64,000 nucleotides of DNA, taken from the NCBI GenBank assembly GCA_905178155.1, contig CAJINV010000011.1:1571216-1635215 (forward strand). Reading direction: 5' to 3'. Positions 1-12,900 of this stretch are shown here, one piece after another. Source of the DNA: Amoebophrya sp. A120 (Eukaryota > Sar > Dinophyceae > Syndiniales > Amoebophryaceae). The position numbers and the translations under genes were made by a program. The first letter of the stretch is position 1. Each line of letters opens with the position of its first letter. The notes below the pieces were generated by a model that made no database searches, was not told the origin of the DNA, and saw nothing but the letters and a program-made list of their open reading frames with translations.

Positions 1-717
1 TTAGAATTAAATGCTACCAATTTATTATATCGCAAAGTCAGCAAAAGATGAGAGATGTCTGAATGAATCAATAATGTGCTACATCAAAGAGGAGAGTTGT
101 CGATAAAGCTGAATCGCTAACACAGACAGCGATTGCGATGAGCATCTACAAATGTACTTCTACAGAGAACTACCGTTTTCAAACTAAATGCTCCAAAACG
201 AACTCTATTCTGGCTACTTGTACAATGATGTCAAGAATAAAAATGTATCATGGAACTTCTGTTGCTCGTTTGCTTTCTTGCAGCCTGTGCCCCTGTGCAC
301 GAGCACGACTTATTTTCCACGACTGTCGAGAATTATGATCATGATGTTGTTCTTGTTCTTCTAGATGTTGTCACAATTTTTCGTGCGATTTTTACTCATG
401 AATCTGTCCGCGCTCATCTCTGAAAAGTACTGTGCCGTCGTGTTTGGTGAACTTTTAGTATAGTACGAGGAGCGAGGGAAAGAAGCAAGACTCACGACGT
501 GCCTACGCACGTGGCCAAAGGGATGAAAAGGAGACAAAATCGCGCAGAGCTGTCAAAACTTTGCGTTGTTGAGTGGTCAAAAACTGAAATTGATGATTCA
601 AACAAAGGCCAAAGAAATAAATCTGAAGTCGAACAACAAAGGGGGCTGCAGTATTAAGAGAAGCTGCAACTAACTGGTGCTGTAGACGAGATCTTCTGCA
701 GAGCATCAACGTACTAA
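1..717. other. 5' flank of G1, no gene seen
   Basis: AT-rich sequence with no convincing coding frame. It contains the upstream region and presumably the 5' UTR of G1. I looked for a dinoflagellate spliced-leader acceptor and cannot single one out; several AG dinucleotides precede the ATG at 718. Confidence 0.5.
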
Positions 718-3700
718 ATGGCAGATCGTCTCCAGCTGCTGCGAAAAAAGCACCCCACTTTGGGGTCGCCTGATGTGAAATCTTCCAAAAAGCCAAAGAC
801 AGAAGGACAAGTGGTGGAGCAAGAAGGTGGCGTAACGCAAGGACAACAACCACCTCCTGATCAAGCACCACCCGAACGACCGCAAAGCAACCTGTTCGGA
901 GCTGGCTTCGGGAGCCATCCCGATGCAGCTTCTGGGGCGACATCCTCTTCCTCGTCAAGCTCAAATGTTCTCGCAGCAGCAGGTCCTTCTGCCACCGTGT
1001 CTTCCTCTTCGTCCTCGAATCGCGGCCCAGGGAGCAGGGGACTACAGCCTAATGCTCCACATTCCGCTGGAGATCATCGAGGCGATCCTGGTACAACTCG
1101 CGGTCGACCGCGTTCTGCTTCCGCAAGGAATCGAGATCCAGCCGCTCGAGCCGCCGCCACTTCAGCTCGACCAGGGAACCAAAGCGCAAGACCAGCACGG
1201 GAGCCGACGCCGACCGGGCCTAGGACTGCTCTAGTTGTTCCGGATATCCTCGCCGACCGCGCGAAGCCGGTGCGGACGGAGCTGGCTACTAAATTACCCC
1301 CGCGGAAGGATCAAGTGGTGGTTTCCGCGCCGCAAAAAGTGAAGTTCACGGTGGATTCACGCATCGACACCGGGCTGCGCGGGGACTGGAAGAGCAAATT
1401 GGATGAAAGCCGGGCGCGGTCCAGGGACCGCTCTAGGATCATCGAAGAGCACATCCAGGGGCAGAAATTCGTCCCAGTGCGAGCACCTAGTCGGGAGAGG
1501 GACGAGAGCCAGTTTTGGAGAAGCCGGAACCACAGGGGGGATGCAAGTCACTTGGAAAGCAGTAGACCTGGCGGTGACAATTCCTCACACAACGAGGAGG
1601 TTTTTGTCTCCCCGCAGCAGTCCCCGGAGCAGAACCAACAGGGAGAAATAGGTGAACGCGAAGACCAAGCAGCGCAACAAGCGGAAGAGCGCAGCGTAAA
1701 TCTCGGCTCTTTTTTTGCACGCCAGAACAATCCGGCGGATGATGATGACGTTAAGATGGGCGACAGCCACGATTTCGTCGAGGCGAATGCGAATGTATCA
1801 TCTCTGGCAGCAGCAGCATCGGGAGATGAACCAGCTGCCGGACCGGGTGCGGCGAATGATCAACATGTTGAGCAACATCATTCCGAAGGCCGTTCCGTTG
1901 CACCGCCACCGTCAACAGGTGCACAAGCCACCTCATCCTCGTCCGCGGGACAACATCAAACCGTCGACACCGACGACCTGAATCCGTTCTACGTGATGCC
2001 AACGGATCCTCTTGCCGCCATCGCGGATAGCGCGGCGGAAATGCGGCACCTGCTCTGTGGCCGGCCGGCGAGCGGCGGCAGCTTTTCCGCGGTTTTACGG
2101 GAACGGGACGAAAAATTACGGGAACAAGAACTACAAAAGCAAAAAATTAAAAGTCGCCCGTCGACCGCGGGAGCGGCTATTGCTGGTCTTGAAAGTATAG
2201 ATGAAAACAAAAAGGGTAACATCAAGATCAAGAAGCAGAATATCAGTGTGGACGAGAAACAAGAGGAACAACTTCTCGCGAACAAGATGAAAACGCCTTT
2301 AGCGCACGCGATTCCCTCCCCCGGCACGACTCGGGTGAAAATCGGGAACGAGGTTGCTGTAAATGCTACCGCCAGTGCTTTCGAAAGCCGCATGATGAAG
2401 ATGACGATGACCCAACTGCAGGATCAGCCGAACCCGATGGAATCCAGCGTCAGCTACAACTTTCGCGGAAATAAAATGAACAACGATTTTTCCCCGCTGG
2501 CGTCACTGGCAAACAAAGGAAGCGAAGTTTTGCAGCTAGACGAACTTCGACCGGCTCCCGCAGGAGCTCCCGCAGCTACGAGAGGTCGGGTGGGCGCCCG
2601 GCAAGGTGGGGCTCTTCTTGGTGCAGCTCCAGCAGGAGCTTCCTCTACCGCCCAACTACAGCAGGATGCGTGGGTCGGCCGGACCCTGGATCTCCAACCC
2701 CAACGAGCCTCCTCGCCGTTGCTCGAACAGGGCGGACACGATCTCTCCTCCCCAAAGGGCCGTGAGAACGCGCTCCGGGCTTTGGTGGCCGCGTCGCCAA
2801 CGAGAGGGTTAGCCGGTTCGCCGAAAATTGGAGGCGGAAAGAACACGCGGGATCGTACGGCCTTGTCGCCCAAACGAAGCCCGCCAGAGCAGGGGAATAT
2901 TAAAGTCAGCCACCGTGGTGGTAATCATGGCGGTGGTCTCTTCTCTCCGAAACGAAGCCCACCTGAGCAGGGGAGAAATGTTCGCCACGATCCGTTTTCT
3001 CCGAAACGCAGCCCAAAGGAGAAAGATTTGGAGAGAAAAATGCTGTCGCCGAAGCGCAGCCCCGTCGAGTCGAGACGCGTGAAGGACCAGATCAAGCACG
3101 AAATGCAGCAAGTTTTGAAGCAAGAAGACGATGTTGCTATGGTGCCTAATATTGGAGGTAGTAATAAAGCAACTACGTCGACGAAGCACCATCAGCATCC
3201 TTGGTCGCCGAAGCAAGCCCGGTCACCGAAAGACAAAGATCCAGTTGTCCAAGCAGAAAGTAGCAAAGTATCGCCGAAATCGAAGCGACACAAGCCCTCC
3301 GTGAAAGAAAAGTTCCTTGAAAAAATGACCATCGGGGGGCCGCGAGGCGGGAGTAAAGACGGGAACGAGCAGTCTTCGCAGCAGCAGCTTCCGGCCGCCG
3401 GCAAAGCGAGTAAGGCGATCAATGTCAATGCGGTAGACCACCGACTACATCATGCCGACCAAGCACAGCAGCTCGATCATCTTCGTGAAAGCAGCGATAA
3501 AACTACTACAAACACCGATCTTCAGCATCATCAGCAAGTTCTCCTGAAACCGATGAAGCTTTCGCATTCGCCGTTGGCCTCTCGGCGGACACGTCCGCAG
3601 ACCGGCGGTGGCTCGCCCGGCGGAGCAGCAGGCGGATCATCGTCTCCAGTTGCAGCTTCGCAGTTTGAAGACGCTCCGGTTGTCTCACCACGAGATACGA

Positions 3701-6318
3701 GTCGGAATCTGCTTTCGAAAGCTGCAGCTGCACAAGGCCAGCATCAAAATTACAACCAGCAGGCGCGGCAAGGTCAATCACATCTTCCGCTGTCCCCATC
3801 GCAGCAGCGTAATCATCAACTACATGATCCTGCGGGACAACAGCAGCAAATACAAAAAGGCAGTCATTTCATGCAGCAGAAAAATCAGTTTCCGAGCACA
3901 CAGGACGCTGCCGAGGACCAGTACAGCAAGAAGAGGCTAGATGAGCAGACCTCCTCCTTCATTCTGCCGAAGCTGGTAGGGGCCACGGCGAAAGGACGAG
4001 ACGGAGATGATAGCAAGCAAGGTGGTAGTATCCCCTCCCAGAAGATGAATCCGAAGCAGGATCTTCTTTTCTACAACGAAATGCCCACAACTTGCGCAGG
4101 AGCCCCCACGGCATCTTCCTCTTCATCCTCCGCTGCAAACAACAGTCGCAACAGACTGCCTCAAGCTGGAAATCCAAATCTGAATGAGCCGCGGCTTTCC
4201 TTTGGAAATGCGACGAATATTTTACTCGACCACGAAGACATGATGAAAGACACGTCAGAAAGCTTCCTCGAAGAGATGGTAGAAAAACAGAAACTGCGGA
4301 CCCCGGTAGGCAGTCGGAGGACCAGCGACAAGCACAACCTGAACCAGAATGATAGGCGACCTGGTCTTGCTGGAGGAAGACTTGGAGCTGGTGTTGAGCC
4401 CGGTATGGGTGGGAAGATGAGCAATCCAGCAGAGCCTCAAGGTCGACCGTCCATTTGTTTAAAGGACGAGTGGAGTACGGGTTATAACCCGTATGATAAC
4501 AGCGACCGGGTGTACAGGTATCCAGCTGCACATAGGTCTGGAGCAAACCCGGATCATGTTGATCCGAACCATTCCGGAATCGAGATTTTGCAACCGAAGG
4601 TACTGGAGACCACGCTGTCTTCTTCGTCCAGTAGCTCGAACGCCGCGAACGTCGCAGACGACAACACTGCCGGAACAAGTTCCGGCTTCGGCCATCAACA
4701 ACTCGGGCCACGCCAAGACGATCGGTATGACGCAGAGATCTTGCCGGATGCGGACGCAGAACAACACGATGGTGCAACACCATCCCGACGAGATTACCGC
4801 GCATTTCCAAAAGTTCCACTTCTCACGGACGACCTTCCGGATAAAGGAGCGAGTTTGGGATTTTTCACGAACGGGACTAAAAATGTGGACCCGATGGACG
4901 TTGATGAAGAAGAGGACGATGATTTTGTCCCGCCGAGTAACTGCGCCGTCGCATCTTCCCCGGTAGACGATGTGAGTATGATGGGTGCTGGTCATTTTTT
5001 TGTCGGAGAAGCACCAGCAGCACAAGCGGCACTTCCACCTGCTGCAGGAGTGTTTCCACCAGCTGCCGCATCAAATAATGATCTTCAACCGAACAGCAAA
5101 AACCACGATCAAAGTCAGTTTTTCGACACTTTAGAGGTGAACATGAATACCTTCAACGAGGAAGCAGCCGCCGCAGAAGTAGACGCCGAACATTTTCTGG
5201 CGAAAACCGCGGACAATTTCACCGTGCCCGTCCGCGAAACACCCTCCTACCAGTGCCCGCAATGCGAGCGGTGGTTCGTCAAGGCCGCCGCGGACCGACA
5301 CATACCGAAGTGCAAGGGCTGGAACAAACGGAGCACGGCAAAGCCGAAAGTACAGATGAAGGCCGCGAGGTTTGGCAGGCGGGTACCGGAATCGCAGGAC
5401 CCCGAGCAACATCTTGTTATGGGGGGAGCGGCCGGTGCGGGGGTGGACAGTGGGGTTGGTTTCGATGCCGACGGAGGTGCTGGTTTAGCTACGACGAACA
5501 ATCAGGGCAGTAAGAGCAGTAGTGTAGCTGTTGGCGCAGCAGGTGGTCTCCCAACATCTTCGCCAAAGAACAATCGAGCAGTGGTGCCTCCAACTGCAGG
5601 AGGAGGACCTTCTGGCACAACCAACTACGGTGCGGCCCACCAGCAACAACCACAGCAACCACAATCGACCGAAACCCTGTTCGAAACGCAGAAGGTCCAG
5701 GTGGAGATGTTGCTCAAAGACCAGAAGAAGTACGCCTCTTTCTGGACGTATCCACAGTAAATTTCCCGTACACGTACAAATGCGGTCTCCGCATGACAAA
5801 ACTTGGCTTCGATCCTAGTTTAGCATGACAAGTTTTACGCTCCAAATTGGTGAAATTTGTGATGCATCTTGTACATGTGCGGGAAATTTGTATTGCATAG
5901 GACGAAGCCGGAGCTGAAGACCGAAATTTTGCAAAAAACCCACGCCGGGCTGAAGTGGGTCTCGCAGTACAGCCAACTGAGTGAGAAGACAAAAATCAAC
6001 CGGACCCAACTCGCCAGGGTGGTGCTATCGGCGGGGGCGGGGAATCGGAACAGCAAGACGAACAACGAGACCATTAGCAACATCAAGGCACTGATCGAGT
6101 TTCAGCTGGAACAACTGGAAAAGGAAAAGAAAATACAAGCAGCGAGCGATATCGATTTAGAATCTAAGAGGTCGATGGTGCAGTTGGCGGATTACTCGAA
6201 GAAATTGACCGAATTTTTGCGGATAAAACTCATCGACGACACGGATGTGACGCTTTTGCGGGACTCGCTGTCATTGATAAAAGCCTTTTTTCGGAATTTG
6301 GAGGAGCAGAAGCGGTGA
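718..6318 (+). CDS. G1: large disordered protein with a C2HC zinc finger
   Basis: Two exons, 718-5748 and 5905-6318, joined across one introner, give 1814 aa. The protein is almost entirely low-complexity (Ser, Gln, Gly, Pro and charged runs) and likely disordered. Four Ser-Pro-Lys-Arg-Ser-Pro-type repeats lie at about residues 717-785 with looser SPK motifs after them; these look like proline-directed kinase or DNA/RNA-contact sites. A C2HC zinc finger (Cys-x2-Cys, His-x3-Cys spacing, ZC2HC1-like) sits near residues 1511-1533. The tail beyond the introner is rich in Leu, Lys and Glu and may form helices. Without splicing the frame stops at 5760, inside the element's left repeat; splicing adds 137 residues. 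The family is not recognised; a nuclear or cytoskeletal scaffold role is only a guess. The start is the first in-frame ATG of the long open frame. Confidence 0.8.
5749..5899 (+). mobile_element. Introner, family J (151 bp)
   Basis: Inverted ends carrying the AATTTCCCGTACACGTAC core; perfect 5-bp TSD GGACG at 5744-5748 and 5900-5904. Removing element plus one TSD joins Phe-Trp-Thr to Lys-Pro-Glu in G1. Confidence 0.85.
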
Positions 6319-6996
6319 AGATATGAGGAACAGAGTAGAATTACACGACATACTAGATGATCTCCCATTTGGCTGACATCATGTAAGAACACGCACGTGG
6401 ACGTGCTCTCGTTTTTTTTACCACGCAGCCTGACAGTACGCTGCAGAGCAAATAAGTTTTTGATTCTTATTGACAGATTCGTTCGTTAAACATGTATCTT
6501 CATCTTGTGCTTGTGCCACTAGCTAAACTTGTACATTATCTGAATCGAGGACGACAGGACGAGACATGCTGTGTTGACATTTTGAGCAAACAAGCCTTGC
6601 ATCATTCTGACTTGAAAATTTAGAAGCGCAACGGATTTTCATGCTGCTTCGTACTTTTCTTTCGTATTCGTTTTCTTGTCAACATGTCCGTTTGGAAGTC
6701 CCGACCGAGTCGTTGTATTTTCAGCTTATGCTACGAGAGGAGGAAAATGAAAATCTTGGCATCGTGAGAGAGGACGAGAGATACTTAAAAACTGACGGAC
6801 AAAATCCTCGTTGGGAAACGAAAAATCTTCGCGGAGACCAGGAGAAAACAAATCGAGTTGGGAGCAGAGCGTGGCGAAGTTTCAGTTTTGTGTGTGAAGG
6901 AGCTGTTCGAAGTATTTGTGCAGGACTAATCGCCAGCGCATTCACGACAAGAAGAACGCTTGGTCACCCTTAACACCAGTCTCTCCAGAAACAAAA

Positions 6997-9900
6997 ATGC
7001 CGTCTCGCGTGCCCAGCGTGGCTGCTGGTAAGCAGAAGGCACAGCTCCCACCGCCCACCGCGGGTGGTCCAGGAGTAGACAAGATGGACGCTGCAGGTAC
7101 TGCTGGTAAGCGCAGCCGGCCGCAGAAGCAGAAGCCGGCGAATTTTCTCTCGCCGTTTGACAAGTCGTCCGATTACTACGAGGACGATGAGGATGAAGGA
7201 AATCAGGACGACGATGAGGGTTTTTACGACGAGAACAATGATGAAGACTCCGAGGAGCAGGAGTCGGAGGAGGAGTCCGAGGCGGATGAACCCGCTCCGA
7301 AGAAGAAGAAAAAACCGACATCTTCGCGTGGACCTGCTGCGGACAAGAAGATACTAGAAAAGTATTCCGAAAAGTACAAAACGTTCATCAAAAAACCGCA
7401 ACCGGCACTCCTGCTGAACGAGAAGCGAGTGACGTTTGACGCGACTTCTCAGGCGTGGAAGATCCGCATCAAGAACCCGCAGCGGCTGATCAACTTCTGC
7501 CGGGAAGCGATGCTGTGCGAGGGGCTGCTGAAGCCGTTGACGCCCCACTTAATGTGGGCGGCGTGGGTCAAGGAAAAGGCGAAGTTTACGCTGAGCAAAA
7601 ACGTCCCCACCCCAGAGTCAAGTTGGGAACTCAGCAACACAAATCCAGAAGTTTTAGGGGTGACGCATGACAAATTTCTCTCTGTATTGTAGTGCAGGGT
7701 AGCAAGAGCAGCCGCATCATAAAGCCATTCTCCTATCCTGCTTACAGCATTACAGATTCCAAAACACGATTGAAAATGGCTGTCACGCGGGTGCGCATTC
7801 CAAATGTTGCTGTAATTGCAAATCTGCATGACAACTCTGGTATGCGGACGCTTTTGCTCAGGATAAATTTGCAGGAAAATGGCGAGCTGTCCGAGGACAT
7901 GGAGGACATATCCTGTGCAAAAGTATCGTACTCGTATAAATGCAAGTCTTGCATTACAAATCTCCTTCCGAAGGCAAAACAGCATGACAAATTCCATTTG
8001 TCATGCTGAGCTAATTTGTATTGCAATTACTACTAGTACGATACTTTTGCAGTTCATAGGACATCGACTTCACCAATGTCCTACCGGAGGAGTGCTACGG
8101 CCACGATTGGACGAAGGAGCGGGAAAAGTGGGTCCGCGTGAAGCACATCAGCAAGTACTTGGACGCTTACAACGCGTACGCCACCGACCAGGACCGGACG
8201 TATTACCGGAAGGAGTTCGACCGGCAATTCGCTCTGTACGCGACGAAGGTGCGGATGTTTTTCTGCGTATGCAATACAAATTTCCTTTTCCCGTACAACA
8301 TTGACAACATGCATCACAAATTTCGCCACCTTAGAGCATGCCTTGCCACATGTCATGCCTAAACAGGATTCAATGGGACCTTTGTCATGCAGAAACTGCA
8401 TTTGTACGACGTGTACGGAAAATTCACTGTGCATACTGCGGGCACCGGGCTTACTACCTGTTCAAGCGGGTGGTGGATTGGATCCGGTGCCAGCACATAC
8501 AGGTGGACCTGGAGCGGCTGCGTCTGAAACAGGAGAAAGACGGTAAAAATATGGGGAGTTGAGTTTTTGCTGTGGTCACAGGAACCGAGCTTCTTGCACA
8601 TCAAATCCTGCCTAGAAGTAGCTCGCGTCATGACATTAAGTAAACAACGCAGATATAATGATTTTCATGTCGATTCACATTATCATTCTCATCTGAATAA
8701 TAAAACAACACAACCAGGTGGCGTTTCCGATGTACCTGCCCGGCGTGCCTACCACACCGCGCGGCAGTATTTCATGCAGACCGCGATTCCGAAGTACGAG
8801 CAAAAGCAGAAAGAGGAGAACCCGAATGATACCAGGACGAAGCTGGAAAAGTTTCGGGTATCCTGTGCAAAAGTATCGTACTCGTATAAATGCGTTACAA
8901 ATAATTTCCGCAGCATAATGCGGATTGAGCTTAAAAACAAGATTTGTATATCGCATGTTTGCAATTACTACGAGCACGATACTTTTGCGCAGGACATCGG
9001 GAGTGCTTTGACAAAGCGACCAAGGAGTGGAATTCGCTTCGCGTCGCGGCCGCCTCGGCCACAACCAACTGGAACACACCAAAGCAGAAAGAGATGCAGC
9101 GCTTGGAGAAGCACGTAGCGGCTGCTATGAAAGCCTCAGGTTGAAAATCCTCAAAGTGGAAATAATTTGTAATGCAAAAAAACGACTCCAGTTGAAGCGG
9201 CATTTGTAGTCGGCGCATGACAAATTTCCCGGGCACTTAAAGCATGTCTTTCATGCAGGTTAAGGCAAAGGGATGCCATTCTGTCGTGCTAAGCAGCATT
9301 CCAATTCTTCAACTCTAGCAGGATAATAGTCGGCCTCCATTGCGTCTGCGTCCTCTGCAATACAGTCTTTTTTGCGTCGCATTTCATGCATCACAAATCA
9401 TTTTCACTTTGAGGATTTCCATTCTGAGCTTTTCATAGCTGCGAAGCAAGCGGAGAAGATGGAGTGGACGAAGTTCCGGGCGTCCGCCGTCGGAAAGCAG
9501 TTCGAGTTAAAGCACGATATCAAGTGCAAAAATGTCTGGGTCTGGAAGAATGCATGTTTGTCATGCTTGTCTGGCATGACTCTTAAATCTGCCATGCACG
9601 TTACCCAAGAGCTCCATTTCTCTGTGATGCAGAAACGCAGTTTGTCATGCAGAATAGGCAACACCTAGAAACTCAGAAACTTGTCATGCTGAGCCAGCAT
9701 TTGTGGCCTCATCATGAGACGCCAGCCAGCATCACAAGTTTCCAGAGGACCCAGACATTTTTACAATTGATACACGAATACTTGAACCAACACTTTTGGA
9801 AAAAGAAGCTGCGGTACCAGGACTGGCAAAACCGGGTGAAGGAGATCAAATTGTTGAACCAGATATGCTTTGCAAAAGGATCGTACTCGTAGTAATCGCA

Positions 9901-12900
9901 GTCATGCATAACAAATATCGTTCCCAAGGCAAATCTGCATTTGTCATGCTGAGGAAACTTGTAATGCCATTCAAACGTACTAGTAAGTACGATGCTTTTG
10001 CAGTTCATACCAGATGGACCGCGACAGCACCCTCGGGCCGCTGAAACCGGCGGACGCGCGAAAGCGAGACGACTACACCGCGGAGCTGGCCCAGTACTTT
10101 CCGCTGACACCGTTATGAATTGCAAAAGGATCGTACTCTTATCCATGCATTACAAATTTCCTCAGCATGAGAAATAAAATTTGTAGTGCGGATTTACCTT
10201 GACAAAGAAATTTGTAATGCATGACTGCAATTACTACGAAACGATTGCGATACTTTTGCACAGCATACCCGAAGGACCGGAGCAACTTGATCGAGCAGCT
10301 GTTCAAAGACGCTGACAAAGTGAAAATCGACAAAAAATTGGACTGCCCCACCTTGCCCTCTACCATGACGTTCGTTTCTGGGGGAATGTTCGCTGAGGTG
10401 AAAAATGGTAGTGGTCCCGGCGATCTTGCGTCGGCACCTTGGAGGAACCAAGGAAAATTTACATTTCTCGATTCTGCAACGTTCAACGATCCGAAGAAGA
10501 ACATGCTGGCGAAGAAGGGCAACTTTCTCCAGCCGGGGAAGGAGGGCGAGGAAGTATGAAGTGCAAATATGATGTCAGGGTCTGGAAGCTTCGGGGAGTT
10601 TGTCATGCAATTTTTACATAACCTGCCCCCGCGGTGTCGGTGATGCATGTCGTAGTATCATTCACAGACTCTACTGCGAGGACTTTATGATGCCCATACC
10701 GCATGAGAAATATCTCCCCATGTAGTAGCAAAAAACTGGACCTTTTTTGATGTTCATGCAATTTGTAGAGTCCAAAGGCCGCGTCACAGGGTGCATCCAT
10801 CCAGACGCAGACATATTTGCAATGCATAGGAAGATGACTTTTACGACCCTTCGGACGACGAGGAGGAGGCGGAAACTACGGAACAAAACCAGATGAACCA
10901 GAAGGAAATAAACGACAACAAAAAGAACGTTGATTGTTCCGAGGACGGGATGAATGTGAAAATGAAAAGCGAAGACGAAGAAATAGAAAAGGTTCTCGTG
11001 GGAATAGAAACAATAACCGACGAAGCTGTTCAGGCTATCGAAGAAATGGACGAAGACCTGTCTTCTGATGACAGTGACTGGCTGAACAACTCGTCCGACG
11101 ACGATGAGGAACAAACCAATCTGTTGAACAGCAAAAATAAATCGTTGAACAACATCACCAGCAGGGAAAACTCGGCGATTTTCACGGTGAAGGGAATCCG
11201 CCGCGGTGCGACCCTGAAATCGGCGAAAAAAGCGTTGAGAGCCGCGGACGAGCTGAAGGTCCGCAGTGACGGGGTCAACGCAAAAGTGAAGCAGCAGGTG
11301 GCGGAAAGAAAGAAGGACAAAAAGCAAGCCGAGATGCAGGCACTCTGTGACGAATTCATGGCGGAGGAATTAGACGATGACGAGCTCGCGTTTGAAATGG
11401 CAATCAAAGACAAGAAAGCCAAAGCGGATAAAGACGATGAGGAAAGTGGGAGTGAAGACGATGAGGATGAAAAGGAAAACTCCGATGAAGATGCGAGTCA
11501 GGAACAAGCGTGGCGGGAAGCGAGCAAAGCGATCGTTGACGCAAAAACGACGAAGGAAAAAATCAAAGCGATTAAGGCCATCACGTGGGAGGATTTCAAA
11601 GGAAAGTGGGAAGATATGGTGCGGGAGGACGCGCGGAAAACCAAGCAGCACGGGTCCTACAAGGAAGCTCTGGTCACCATGGTGGGAGGCTTAGACACCG
11701 AGGACAAGGAGGAGGTCCGGAAAGCGAAAATGATGAAGATCGCAGAACTGGAAAGGGAACGGAACGCGCAAAGAAACCGCCAGAGGACGAAACCTTCGGA
11801 AGGGAAGGTGAATCGCCCGATCGAGAACAAGAAGGAAGATCTAGACAAATTGAAGAAGGACATCATCAAAAAAGGCGTCGTGAAGCCGATGACAGAGGCG
11901 TTTTCGCAATTTTCGCAGTTCCGCCCGAAGCCCCGGACGGTGCGGAAGTGGGAAAAACAAGGGAAGACGTCATTGAAGCAAAAAATGGTGATCGGTTGGG
12001 ACGTATCAAATGCAAATATGTCTGGGTCTGGGCGAAGGTTGCAACTTGTGATGCTGTCTTTGGATTCTGAAAAAATCTGTATTGCATGACAAGCAAGAGG
12101 AGTACAGTTTGTGCTTCGCATGGAGGGCATTTGTCATGCGGAATAGGCATCAGGAAGCCCTCAACAAATCGGTGATGCTAGGGCATGCATTACTGGCGTC
12201 GTGGGCCATGCGAAACCTGCATGACAAACCTTGCAATCGTCGTCCAGACCCAGAGGACATATTTGCAGTGCATAGGACGATGACGCGCTGGACGAGTACG
12301 TGCAGAAGCAGAAACAAATACATTCTTCGGAGCACTCGGAATTGGTTCATCCTGCGGAGATGATGAACAGAAATTCTTCTTCTTCTTCTTCCGCCAGCTC
12401 CAGTAAAGTCACAAATAACACTAGTGCGATTGTGAAGCTGCAGAAAAATGCTTTTGGTCTTGCGCGAGTAGCTAAAAAGGGCGGCGGTGAAAGGGGAAAT
12501 GATACACCAGGGAAGAACAAGAAGGGAACAAGCACAGGGGCTGCGTCTTCAAAGGTGAAAAAAGGTGGAGCTGCGGGTAAGGGCAACAAAATTTCGAAAA
12601 AGCAAAACGATTCCTCCGACGAGGACGAGACTAGTGAAGAAGAAGAAGACGAATCATCCGAAGAGGCGATCGACGAGGAAGACGACCTTATGGCGGAAAT
12701 CGAGTCGGAGGAAAAAGCCGCACGGGAAAAAGCGAAAAAGGCAAAAGAAAACTTTCTCTTCGGCGGTGGAAATGCGAAGAAAGTGCCTCCTGCGGCAGGT
12801 GCGTCCTCCTCGTCGGCCTCTTCGTCGACGGCCGTAGTCCAGAACTACAAAGCGGTTGCCGAGATGAAAAAGCGGAACGAGATGAACGCGGAGTTCGCGG

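Noticed and set aside
138-338. Short + strand ORF in the left flank
   Set aside because: Below a believable length, no homology or coding signal.
503-964. Minus-strand open frame overlapping the G1 start
   Set aside because: Overlaps clear + strand coding sequence and has shadow composition; no domain.
5749-5899. Reading the G1 introner as the natural 3' end of the gene (stop at 5760)
   Set aside because: Perfect TSD and TIRs, and the downstream frame 5905-6318 is open with coding composition and no ATG-led start of its own.
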